64,000 bases of DNA from Argyresthia goedartella. Lineage: Eukaryota > Arthropoda > Insecta > Lepidoptera > Argyresthiidae. Below, in pieces: positions 51,179 to 62,032 of the stretch; positions within the stretch are counted from its first letter, which is position 1, and the number at the start of each line of letters is the position of its first letter. The position numbers and the translations under genes were made by a program. The notes under the pieces were generated by a model, which worked only from the letters and a program-made list of their open reading frames with translations, was not told the origin of the DNA and made no database searches. The stretch covers positions 28,102,906-28,166,905 of the forward strand of contig OX463818.1 of NCBI GenBank assembly GCA_949825045.1. The letters are read 5' to 3'.

Positions 51179-53410
51179 GTCTCCATGGCCGCCTCCGCTA
51201 GAGCAGGGCTTGCGCCCTGTCCAGCTGGTGCTCCTGACGGCACCGCCTCATTGGTGGGGGTTGCAGAGCCGGGGCCTTGCTTGCCCCTCCGCTTTCTCCT
51301 TGGAGGATTGCACGCCTTTGCACCCATCCTGTGGTTTGCGGGCCTGTTCAGATCTGCACAGACTGGGCACCTTGGAACAGCCGCTTCGCAGTCCCTGGCC
51401 TTGTGAACTCTTTGGCCACAGGCAAAGCAGCATCCCGAGCGGTCAACCCCCGTGGAGCAGTTCCTGCTTACGTGGCCGACCTCAAGGCATAGGAAGCATC
51501 GCATTGGACGCTTCTCTAATGCCTCTACCTTGACGGAGGCCCATCCCACGTCGATGCGCTTTGCTGTGGCCAGCTTGCGCATCGCCACAATAGGGCCATT
51601 CACTACTGTGGTACCGAGCCCGCCAGTAGAGCGTCGGATCTCACCAGCCTTGATGTCTGCAGCTTCGCAGCCCCCAACTGCAGCTATCGCCGCAATCAGC
51701 TCTTCTTGGGTGATGGAGTCATCGAGATCCATCACCCGAACGTCTGCCGTCGCGATGGGTCGTGCCACGCGCACTGGCATGTCAGCCAGTGCTACCCGCA
51801 GACGTCCGCAGAGCGCCTCTGCTTTTGTAGAGCTGTCCGGACCGGGAACCTCTAAAATGAGGCACCCCGTTTGGGCCTGGCGCATACACAAGTTCGTCAC
51901 AATGCCACAGTCTGGGAGGTTTACCCGCTCCTTAGCGGCTCTCATAACTGTGGCATACGTCACCTCAGCGCCTTCGTCTATGGTGACGGTGACAACGACA
52001 CTTGTAGGTGGCCTCGGCAGCTTAACTGCAGCTGATGCAGGCATTCGGGGTCGATGCGAAGCCGGTGGCGCAGACGCAGTCTGTGGCAGCGCTTTGCGCC
52101 TCACAACCTGCGTCCAGGTGTCCTCCGCCTCGGCTGCAGCCTCCCTTTTGGGTGGCTGCCTGCGGGGATTGCGCAGACTGCAGCTGTTGTCGGTTTACAT
52201 CGACAGGCGGTGCCTGGCTTCCATCACTGGTTTCCCCCTTTTTCTTCTTCCTCCTTTTTGAACTCTTCTGTTTGGTTTAAGCCGAGGTTTCCGGGGCTAA
52301 CCGAGCTTGCGTCGTCGATCTCTTCCCGAGTCTTTCATCAATTAAGGCACCGATGCGCCCCATCAGCCGGGCTTCCCAGGCCGCTGCCGGGGTCCTCGGT
52401 TCGGTCAGTGTTGCCACCGTCGCCGGAGCTGGCACAACATATGACAGCGTTTCTGCGGGACTCCGCAACGCAGCCGCTGGGCTCTTGCCTTTGGAGGGCA
52501 GGGGACGCATTGGCTCAGGCTGTGCCATACTGGATGGTGGATTGGCAGCACGGCTAGGCCCTGGCTGAGAGGTTAAGGTCTGAGAGAAGGCTGCAAGCTC
52601 TTTCCTCAGCCCCTCGACCGTTGCGGTGAGAGAAGCGAGCTGTGAGCGCAGTTCTGCGTTTTTCCGCTCCAGCCTCTCAATGTTGGCATCGGAGTTAGTC
52701 CTCCGAGCCAATTCCTCGCTTCCGGCCTGAACCTTCCTCGCTGCCATCCTAAGGCTCCGGACGTAGTTGCCCTTAAGATGGCTAGAGGTGTCAGAGACCT
52801 TTTCCACCGTCTCAAGGTTGCTCCGCATCAAACTCTGAATTTCCGCGGTAGGCATATTCGCCATAGATGCAACCAGCTCCTCTACGCTAGGGAGTGACCG
52901 CTTCGCCCGCGTCTTTTTCGGAGCAGCGGACGGGTCCAGGTCTCCGTCTGCATAGTCCATTAAAGTGGATAGCGTCCGCTTTCTACTCTTGCCTCCCATC
53001 GATGCTGCTGATGGGGGCCTCGACAGCGACATTGCTGAGGAAACATCAGACTCCTCGCCGTCCGTCGACACCAGCCTGGTGTTCATGACTGGTGTTGGTG
53101 TAGGTGGACGCCTGAAGCGCCCTTTTGCGTCTCGCGGGGGAGCTGCAGCCGGCTCAGCCCGCATCGGGGGCGTGCTTAAAGCACCACCATCCCCATCGCC
53201 ACCTCCGCCTCTTAGCCTGAGAGGACTCAGCGCTATTTCCAGGCGACTGCCCGGAACAGCAGATCTCCGACCTTCTCGGTCCTCTTCAAAATGGGTGTTG
53301 CCCTCCCCAGAGAACGAGGGGCAGCCTGTGCCCGAAGGCACAGGGAGGGATTCTCCACCGACGGAGCCGGTGGTACCCTCCTGGGGTATACATGTAATAT
53401 TCGCACTCAT
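51175..53410 (-). pseudogene. TRAS-like ORF1, copy 2, broken
   Basis: Starts at ATG 53410 (MSANITCIPQEG); upstream in-frame TGA. N-terminal half is low complexity with KTRAKRSLPSVEELVASM and a coiled coil (IERLERKNAELRSQLASLTA). A TAA at 52277-52279 stops it after LAPETSA, where copy 3 has CAA, and a one-base insertion near 52150 shifts the frame. The rest (51175-52104) has an RNA-binding-like fold and three knuckles: CFLCLEVGHVSRNC, CFACGQRVHKARDC and CPVCADLNRPANHRMGAKAC. ORF1 protein directs the RNP to telomeres in TRAS/SART elements. Confidence 0.88.
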
Positions 53411-53717
53411 TTCATGGTTTTGCTGATCCACAGCTTCGTCCGCTTGAGACGGGACTCCCTCCCGCCATTCATCCCCTCAGCACGTCAGACTTTGGGATTA
53501 GGGATTTGTTTATAGTGGTGTTCTCCACTCCACTCCTCTGCCCTCCGCAATTTTCTCTGATGAGCAGAGGAAATGCAGGAGGGCCTCCTCGCGCTCCCCG
53601 ACTAACTCCTCTGCAACGAGCAGGGTGAAAATCAGGGAGCCATGTCAGACTCTTAGCCACTGGGACAGAACCATTGTTTCCAGGGTACACCACGGGGAGG
53701 TGTTCTGACTTTGTCAG

Positions 53718-53761
53718 AACCTAACCTAACTTAACCTAACCTAACCTAACCTAATCTAACC
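53718..53761. repeat. Telomeric (CCTAA)n tract 3
   Basis: 44 bp with two variant units (CTTAA, CTAAT), ending CTAACC directly before the poly(T) of copy 3. Confidence 0.95.
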
Positions 53762-54122
53762 TTTTTTTTTTTTTTTGATGCCCGGGGGAAAATCCCTGAC
53801 GGATACCGCCGAGGCGCGGGGGCGCCAGGGCGGTTATGTGGGGCTTGCACCCACTAAAAACCCCCGGGGTGGCCGTCAAGGTGCATGGTGAGGGCAGCTC
53901 CGGGACCGCTGGTGACACGCACCGGAACTGTTCCCAGCACCCAGGGAGGCAGCATCTCAACTTCCTCCCACTTCACGACGGGAACGGCCACAACCAATCC
54001 CGTCGTAAACTCCTCGCGGCGCACTGTTGCGATCAAGGGCCCCCGCCCCGACCACTTGCGACCGCCAGCGACTGCCCTGGGAGAGCTTCAGGTACCCTCC
54101 CAGTCGTCGTCTTGGAGTCATA

Positions 54123-54150
54123 GGCGTTCAGAGTTGGAAGTCTGAACGCC
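54123..54150 (-). promoter_or_regulatory. 3' UTR stem-loop, copy 3
   Basis: Same 10-bp stem and 8-nt loop as in the other copies. Confidence 0.55.
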
Positions 54151-54244
54151 CATAACTCCGGTTCCCTTTTAGGGGCCTCTTACGCCAGGCAGGGATTACT
54201 GTAGATGTATTCTTTCTCCCGACCTACAGGGATTGCCATAAGGC

Positions 54245-57200
54245 TCAAGGGCGGCCCACGCCACCGCCCCTGCGTCGTCTGCGCCTACGAGCGGGATCAG
54301 CCCTCTCCCGATCCCGCTCCGCGTCCTCCTTCTGGAGCATTACTGCTTCGCAGAAGGAGACCACTGCGCTCCACGACTCTTGATCCGCCAGCATAGCCGC
54401 AACTACTGCTGGCGGAGAGAGGTCTCGCCCGATCCGGGCCACCAGGACTTCTCGCTCGGAGGCCCACGCGGGGCATTCCTCCAGCGTGTGCTGGGCTGAG
54501 TCCTGGTCGCTCCCGCAATGGTGACACTGCGCCGTCGGTTCGCGTCCGATCCGATACAGGTACTCACCGAAACAACCGTGTCCGGTAAGCACCTGCGTCC
54601 GCCGGAAGGTGACGTACGTCTTTCTTTCGAGCCAGGCTTCGAGGTTCGGCAGGATAGCGCCTACGGCGCGCTGGCGCGAGATCCACGGCTCAGAAAGCCT
54701 CTCGCGCCACTTCGCTATTGCGGCTCGCCGCTCTTCCTGCCGAATTTCCGTTGACGTTCTATCCTCCGCCTCCTCCCGGTGGAGACGCGCATACACCCGC
54801 GCGTCCATCTCTGCCAGGAGGTCCAGCGGAAGAAAGCGCGCCAGGATAGTGGCCGCCTCAAAGGATACCGTCCGGTAACCTCTTGCGATCCGAATGGCCA
54901 CCTTACGTTGGACGCTACAGAGAGGTGCTCTGTTGCGCCGGACGCCCGTCAGTCGAGGTGACCAGACGGGCGCCCCGTAAAGGGCCATGGACCGCAGTAC
55001 GCCCCCGTAGAGGCGGCGGACTCCCTCCTCAGGGCCCCCAAGGTTTGGCAGCAGTCGGTGTAGAGCACCAGCTGTCCGCTCAAGCCGGGGGACCAGGCGA
55101 CGGAAATGTTCCTCGAAGCCCCATCGACTGTCCAGGATGAGGCCCAAGTACTTCATGTATTGCCCCATCTGGACCAGTAAGTCACCCACGCGAATCGAGG
55201 AGCTGGGCGGTTCCCTCCCTCGCGGGAGTTTGTGGAACCAGATCGCCTCAGTCTTCTGAGGCGCCACACGCAATCCCAGCCCCTCTATTTCCTCGACGAC
55301 GCGGGACGCTCCGGTTTCGGCGAGCCTGATGGTATTTTGGAAGTCGTCACCCTCGGCGAGCACCAGGGTATCGTCTGCATTAAACTCAAAACTCAAAAGT
55401 ACTTTATTACTGTAGATATTTACATATTCTTAGCAAACGTCATTTTTTGCCTCTTCTCTACATTGGACCACTGTGGGAGAAGAAGGGCGTAGAAACTCCC
55501 ACAGATTGATTTTTAGATCTCTTTTAAAAATAGGTTGTGCTTAACTAATACAATTATGATTTATTTTTATTTAATAAGCTGGAATAAATAATTACAAAAT
55601 TATTAACAGCAAGGTCTGAAATCAGAAATCAGAAATCAGATATTTTATTGTGTGTTGAGCCAGATTAACCCCATACAGTCCTGTCATTTAAGTAATCTTG
55701 AACATTGTAATATCCCTTTTACGACAAAGTCGCTTTAACATGCTTTTTAAATTGCTCAAATGGCAATTTCAAAATCTCCAGAGGTATCTTATTGTAGTAG
55801 AGAATGCACTGACCCTTGAAAGAATTGCTAACCTTCGCGAGTCTAAAACGGGGCGCACATAGTCTGTGATTATTTCTTAGGTAAACATTACAGCTATCGC
55901 TAAGTTTGGAAAATGTTGTAAGGCATAGCAGACCAGGTGCACGCCGACCGTGACCTCGACCCGCAGTACTTTATCGTATGCGAGATTCCACAGGAGTGGG
56001 CCTAGAACCGACCCCTGGGGAACCCCGCACTCGACCTCTCTCTGATGACTTTCGCCATCCCGACCCGGGAACGTAATATCCCTGTTGCACAGGTATGCTC
56101 CGACAACTTGCTTCAGGTATGGGGGCACTCGGTGATAGTTGAGCGCCTCCCTGATGCTCGACCAAGGCAGGGAGTTAATGGCGTTAACAATATCGAGCGA
56201 TACCGCTAACGCCACCCTACCCTGTGAGACAACCTGGGTCGACAGTGTTCGGACGCGTAGTATCGCGTCCACCGTCGACCGTGCACGGCGGAAGCCGAAC
56301 TGGGCTTCCGACAGGTCGGGACCTGAGCAAGCTAGATGCCCGTTGAGTCGCTCGGCAACGACTCTCTCAAAGAGTTTGCCCACTTCACTCAACAGGCATA
56401 TGGGTCGGTAGGCAGAGGGTGAGTCTGCGGGTCGACCTGACTTCCATATGAGTACCAACTTCGCCAGCTTCCAGCCGGAAGGGAAGACGCTATTTTGGAG
56501 GCAGCTGGTGAACAGCTGCCTCAGGTAGTTACCCAATCCAGCGGCGAGAGCTAAACCCAGCGCCTTGCCGGGAACTCCATCTGGCCCGGGCGCTGTGTTC
56601 TTCGCCATGAGACGCTTCACAGCTCGGTCCAACTCCTCGACCGTCACCCCCAACCTGTCGGAATCGAATTCAATCGAATCCGCTTCGGTTAGAGGTGGCG
56701 GATGATCCTGGAGCCTGGGGAAAAGCGTGTCTACCACCCTCCCCACGAAGCCGGGCTCCAGGGTCATCGTCAATGGAGGGACCCATGGTCTGAGCTTGCC
56801 CAGTACCATTTTGTACGGGCGCCCCCTTGGATCCCTGTTCAGCTCGTCGAGGAGTTCATTCCAGGACCGAGACCTTGCACTAGCGATAGCATCGCTGAGT
56901 GCTTTGGAAGCGTCTCGATAGACCACGTAGCTCTCGTCTCGTTCGCTGGCGGTGGCTCGCCGTCGTCTTCGGGATCTTTGGTACTGGCGGCGGGTACGCA
57001 GGCATGCCTCGAGCAGCTGCGCAATCTCCTCCGACCACCAGTACGCCCCTTTTCCATCGGAGTGTGATTCGGGGCATCGAGGCGTCGCAAATAGACGCCA
57101 ACGTTTCCCCGAATCTACCCGCCTCCCTTTCAGGATCGGGCGAGACCTCTTCGTGTCCTAACGACCACGAAGCAACGATGGCAGCAGACTCGAGCAGATC

Positions 57201-57914
57201 TCTGTCAAGCCGCTTGAGGGACCACCGTTGCGGTGGGCCGCTCCGTCGATCAGGCCGCAGGGCCCTGTTGTGGCGGCGGAATTCCACATTAATTATAATG
57301 TGGCGGTGGTCAGAGAGCGTGACCATCTCCTCCGCCACTCTCCAACCTGTCACCAAGCACAGTGCAGAAGGAGACGCCCATGATAGATCGACTATCGACT
57401 CCCCCTGCACGCGCACGCACGTGTTTGTTGACCCCCGATTTAACAAACGGAGGTCGAGTCCTGCCGCCCATTCCAGCACCGTATCTCCCCTAACATTGTC
57501 CCGGGCATCCCCCCACGCGCTAGACCGCGCGTTAAAGTCGCCCAGGACAATGACCGGCTCTGTTGACCAGCGACGGGCGGAGGCCGCTAGCCGGTCAAGG
57601 AACCCTTCGAACTGTGCGAGGGGTATGTTTGGGGAGATATAGCAGCCGATAATGGCAAGGGGCCCCTACTCCACTGCGATGAATCCCTGTCCTTGCTCAA
57701 GCAAGGCGCAGTGAGGGTCCCCCTCACCACCCCTCCAGTGGATTGCGACTGAGCCCGTCGAGTCACCGAACCAGCGAGGATGGTCCGGGACCTGGTAGGG
57801 ATCTGCCGCGACGGCCAGAGCAACCCGATGTTCTGCAAGGGTATGGAGTAGCAAGTCCTGCGCACTCCTGCAGTGATTCAGGTTGCATTGGAGGACGTAG
57901 CTGTTGAATTTTAC
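54245..57914 (-). pseudogene. TRAS-like ORF2, copy 3, disrupted
   Basis: C-terminal RT and knuckle at 54245-55380, central RT at 55927-57060, endonuclease above. Disruptions: the 542-bp insertion just inside the catalytic YADD region, a 2-nt deletion near 57065, and a TAG at about 57669 in the endonuclease (AVE-stop). Otherwise very close to copy 2. Confidence 0.9.
55381..55922 (-). mobile_element. CR1-like non-LTR 3' end(s) inserted in copy 3
   Basis: GCAT is present at 55377-55380 and 55923-55926, so the insertion has a 4-bp duplication; without it the sequence matches copies 1 and 2. Minus-strand coding remnants (NSFKGQCILYYNKIPLEILK and GYYNVQDYLNDRTVWG, about 55680-55850) look like the C-terminus of a CR1-like RT. 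Two tails are visible: TGATTTC repeats at about 55617-55640 and a TTTTGAG repeat with AATAAA-like signal at 55381-55410. Either one element with a complex 3' UTR or two fragments. Confidence 0.7.
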
Positions 57915-60145
57915 GTCTCCATGGCCGCCTCCGCTAGAGCAGGGCTTCCGCCCTGTCCAGCTGGTGCTCCTGACGGCACCGCCTCATTGGTGGGGGTTGC
58001 AGAGCCGGGGCCTTGCTTGCCCCTCCGCTTTCTCCTTGGAGGATTGCACGCCTTTGCACCCATCCTGTGGTTTGCGGGCCTGTTCAGATCTCCACAGACT
58101 GGGCACCTTGGAACAGCCGCTTTGCAGTCCCTGGCCTTGTGACCTCTTTGGCCACAGGCAAAGCAGCATCCCGAGCGGTCAACCCCCGTGGAGCAGTTCC
58201 TGCTTACGTGGCCGACCTCAAGGCATAGGAAGCATCGCATTGGACGCTTCTCTAATGCCTCTACCTTGACGGAGGCCCATCCCACGTCGATGCGCTTTGC
58301 TGTGGCCAGCTTGCGCATCCCCACGATAGGGCCATTCACTACTGTGGTACCGAGCCCGCCAGTAGAGCGTCGGATCTCACCAGCCTTGATGTCTGCAGCT
58401 TCGCAGCCCCCAACTGCAGCTATCGCCGCAATCAGCTCTTCTTGGGTGATCGAGTCATCGAGATCCATCACCCGAACGTCTGCCGTCGCGATGGGTCGTG
58501 CCACGCGCACTGGCATGTCAGCCAGTGCTACCCGCAGACGTCCGCAGAGCGCCTCTGCTTTTGTAGAGCTGTCCGGGCCGGGAACCTCAAAAATGAGGCC
58601 CCCCGTTTGGGCCTGGCGCATACGCAAGCCCGTCACAATGCCACAGTCTGGGAGGTTTACCCGCTCCTTAGCGGCTCTCATAACTGTGGCATACGTCACC
58701 TCAGCGCCTTCGTCTATGGTGACGGTGACAACGACACTTGTAGGCGGCCTCGGCAGCTTAACTGCAGCTGATGCAGGCATTCGGGGTCGATGCGAAGCCG
58801 GTGGCGCAGACGCAGTCTGTGGCAGCGCTTTGCGCCTCACAACCTGCGTCCAGGTGTCCTCCGCCTTGGCTGCAGCCTCCCTTTGGGTGGCTGCCTGCGG
58901 GGATTGCGCAGACTGCAGCTGCTGTCGGTTTACATCGACAGGCGGTGCCTGGCTCCCGTCACTGGTTTCCCCCTTTTTCTTCTTCCTCCTTTTTGACCTC
59001 TTCTGTTTGGTTTGTGCCGAGGTTTCCGGGGCTAACCGAGCTTGCGTCGTCGATCTCTTCCCGAGTCTTTCATCAATTAAGGCGCCGATGCGCCCCATCA
59101 GCCGGGCTTCCCAGGCCGCTGCCGGGGTCCTCGGTTCGGTCAGTATTGCCACCGTCGCCGGAGCTGGCACAACAGATGACAGCGTTTCTGCGGGACTCTG
59201 CAACGCAGCCGCTGGGCTCTTGCCTTTGGAGGGCAGGGGACGCATTGGCTCAGGCTGTGCCATACTGGATGGTGGATTGGCAGCACGGCTAGGCCCTGGC
59301 TGAGAGGTGGAGGTCTGAGAGAAGGCTGCAAGCTTATTCCTCAGCCCCTCGACCGTTGCGGTGAGAGAAGCGAGCTGTGAGCGCAGTTCTGCGTTTTTCC
59401 GCTCCAGCCTCTCAATGTTGGCATCGGAGTTAGTCCTCCGAGCCAATTCCTCGCTTCCGGCCTGAACCTTCCTCGCTGCCATCCTAAGGCTCCGGACGTA
59501 GTTGCCCTTAAGATGGCTAGAGGTGTCAGAGACCTTTTCCATCGTCTCAAGGTTGCTCCGCATCAAACTCTGAATTTCCGCGGTAGGCATATTCGCCATA
59601 GATGCAGCCAGCTCCTCTACGCTAGGGAGTGACCGCTTCGCCCGCGTCTTTTTCGGAGCAGCGGACGGGTCCAGGTCTCCGTCTTCATAGTCCATTGAAG
59701 TGGATAGCGTCCGCTTTCTACTCTTGCCTCCCATCGATGCTGCTCATGGGGGCCTCGACAGCGACATTGCTGAGGAAACATCAGACTCCTCGCCGTCCGT
59801 CGACACCAGCCTGGTGTTCATGACTGGTGTTGGTGTGGGTGGACGCCTGAAGCGCCCTTTTGCGTCTCGCGGGGGAGCTGCAGCCGGCTCAGCCCGCATC
59901 GGGGGCGTGCTTAAAGCACCACCATCCCCATCGCCACCTCCGCCTCTCAGCCTGAGAGGACTCAGCGCTATTTCCAGGCGACTGCCCGGAACAACAGATC
60001 TCCGACCTTCTCGGTCCTCTTCAAAATGGGTGTTGCCCTCCCCAGAGAATGAGGGGCAGCCTGTGCCCGAAGGCACAGGGAGGGATTCTCCACCGACGGA
60101 GCTGGTGGTACCCTCCTGGGGTATACATGTAATTTTCGCACTCAT
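57911..60145 (-). pseudogene. TRAS-like ORF1, copy 3, one stop from intact
   Basis: 744 codons from ATG 60145. A single TGA at 59744-59746 interrupts it (copy 2 has TCA there). The rest is continuous: coiled coil, KQKRSKRRKKKKGETSDGS basic patch, RNA-binding-like region, then CFLCLEVGHVSRNC, CFACGQRGHKARDC and CPVCGDLNRPANHRMGAKAC. The ORF2 frame overlaps its end. Confidence 0.9.
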
Positions 60146-60448
60146 TTCATGGTTTTGCTGATCCACAGCTTCGTCCGCTTGGGACGGGACTCCCTCCCGC
60201 CATTCATCCCCTCAGCACGTCAGACTTTGGGATTAGGGATTTTTTATAGTGGTGTTCTCCACTCCACTCCTCTGCCCTCCGCAATTTTCTCTGATGAGCA
60301 GAGGAAATGCGTCCTCCTCGCGCTCCCCGACTAACTCCTCTGCAACGAGCAGGGCGAAAATCAGGGAGCCATGTCAGACTCTTAGCCACTGGGACAGAAC
60401 TAGTGTTTCCAGGGTACACCACGGGGAGGTGATCTGACTTCGTACCCC

Positions 60449-60475
60449 AACCTAACCTAACCTAACCTAACCTAA

Positions 60476-60477
<2 letters not shown>
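60449..60477. repeat. Telomeric (CCTAA)n tract 4
   Basis: 29 bp, almost six perfect units ending CCTAACC, then poly(T). Confidence 0.95.
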
Positions 60478-60506
<29 letters not shown>

Positions 60507-60852
60507 GATGCCCGGGGGAAAATCCCTGACGGATACCGCCGAGGCGCGGGGGCGCCAGGGCGGTTATGTGGGGCTTGCACCCACTAAAAACCCCCGGGGT
60601 GGCCGTCATGGTGCATGGTGAGGGCAGCTCCGGGACCGCTGGTGACACGCACCGGAACTGTCCCCAGCACCCAGGGAGGAAGCATCTCAACTTCCTCCCA
60701 CTTCACGACGGGAACGGCCACAACCAATCCCGTCGTAAGCTCCTCGCGGCGCACTGTTGCGATCAAGGGCCCCCGCCCCGACCGCTTGCGACTGCGAGCG
60801 ACCGCCCTGGGAGAGCTTCAGGTGCCCTCCCAGTCGTCGTCTTGGAGTCATA

Positions 60853-60880
60853 GGCGTTCAGAGTTGGAAGTCTGAACGCC
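60853..60880 (-). promoter_or_regulatory. 3' UTR stem-loop, copy 4
   Basis: Same 10-bp stem and 8-nt loop as in copies 1-3. Confidence 0.55.
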
Positions 60881-60974
60881 CATAATTCCGGTTCCCTTTT
60901 AGAGGCCTCTTACGCCAAGCAGGGATTACTGTAGATGTATTCTTTCTCCCGACCTACAGGGATAGCCATAAGGC

Positions 60975-61997
60975 TCAAGGGCGGCCCACGCCACCGCCCC
61001 TGCGTCGTCTGCGCCTACGAACGGGATCAGCCCTCTCCCGATCCCGCTCCGCGTCCTCCTTCTGGAGCATTACTGCTTCGCAGAAGGAGACCACTGCGCT
61101 CCACGACTCTTGATCCGCCAGCATAGCCGCAACTACTGCTGGCGGAGAGAGGTCTCGCCCGATCCGGGCCACCAGGACTTCTCGCTCGGAGGCCCACGTA
61201 GGGCATTCCTCCAGCGTGTGCTGGGCTGAGTCCTGGTCGCTCCCGCAATGGTGACACTGCGCCGTCGGTTCGCGTCCGATCCGATACAGGTACTCACCGA
61301 AACAACCGTGTCCGGTAAGCACCTGCGTCAGCCGGAAGGTGACGTACGTCTTTCTTTCGAGCCAGGCTTCGAGGTTCGGCAGGATAGCGCCTACGACGCG
61401 CTGGCGCGAGATCCATGGCTCAGAAAGCCTCTCGCGCCACTTCGCTATTGCGGCTCGCCGCTCTTCCTGCCGAATTTCCGTCGGCGTTCTATCCTCCGCC
61501 TCCTCCCGGTGGAGACGCGCATACACCCGCGCGTCCATCTCTGCCAGGAGGTCCAGCGGAAGAAAGCGCGCCAGGATAGTGGCCGCCTCAAAGGATACCG
61601 TCCGGTAACCTCTTGCGATCCGAATGGCCACCTTACGTTGGACGCTACAGAGAGGTGCTCTGTTGCGCCGGACGCCCGTCAGTCGAGGTGACCAGACGGG
61701 CGCCCCGTAAAGGGCCATGGACCGCAGTACGCCCCCGTAGAGGCGGCGGACTCCCTCCTCAGGGCCCCCAAGGTTTGGCAGCAGTCGGTGTAGAGCACCA
61801 GCTGTCCGCTCAAGCCGGGGGACCAGGCGACGGAAATGTTCCTCGAAGCCCCATCGACTGTCCAGGATGAGGCCCAAGTACTTCATGTACTGCCCCACCT
61901 GGACCAGTACGTCACCCACGCGAATCGAGGAGCTGGGCGGTTCCCACCCTCGCGGGAGTTTGTGGAACCAGATCGCCTCAGTATTCTGAGGCGCCAC
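60975..61997 (-). pseudogene. TRAS-like ORF2 C-terminal fragment, copy 4
   Basis: 340 open codons covering the region after the catalytic box: GQYMKYLGLILDSRWGFEEH, YGGVLRSMALYGAPVW and the C-terminal CHHCGSDQDSAQHTLEEC knuckle. No endonuclease or catalytic RT motifs; non-functional by truncation, not by mutation. Confidence 0.88.
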
Positions 61998-62001
61998 ACT
62001 G

Positions 62002-62032
62002 ACCTAACCTAACCTAACCTAACCTAACCTAA
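62002..62032. repeat. Telomeric (CCTAA)n tract 5, right border
   Basis: Six CCTAA units, then TTAGTTGCGTCACTACG, non-telomeric sequence. This is the right edge of the telomere-type block. Confidence 0.93.

Larger units (their letters stand above)
47567..53717 (-). mobile_element. TRAS-like non-LTR retrotransposon, copy 2, full length
   Basis: 6151 bp: poly(T) 47567-47582, 3' UTR, ORF2, ORF1, a roughly 300-nt 5' UTR (53411-53717) and a junction GTCAG|AACCTAACC. Bounded by telomeric repeats on both sides. R1 clade by ORF2 motifs; TRAS type inferred from orientation and nick sites. Confidence 0.92.
53762..60448 (-). mobile_element. TRAS-like non-LTR retrotransposon, copy 3, full length with insertion
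   Basis: Poly(T) 53762-53776, 3' UTR, ORF2 interrupted by a 542-bp insertion (55381-55922), ORF1, 5' UTR and junction TACCCC|AACCTAACC. Without the insertion it is about 6145 bp, like copy 2. Confidence 0.92.
60478..61999 (-). mobile_element. TRAS-like non-LTR retrotransposon, copy 4, 5'-truncated
   Basis: Poly(T) of 29 nt (60478-60506), the longest in the set, 3' UTR, ORF2 C-terminus. Truncated at CGCCACAC (61999), then TG and telomeric repeats. Confidence 0.9.

Noticed and set aside
51452..52261. Plus-strand frames opposite TRAS-like ORF1 and ORF2 (also 58188-59303, 46055-46408)
   Set aside because: Antisense shadows; the minus-strand protein motifs explain the openness.
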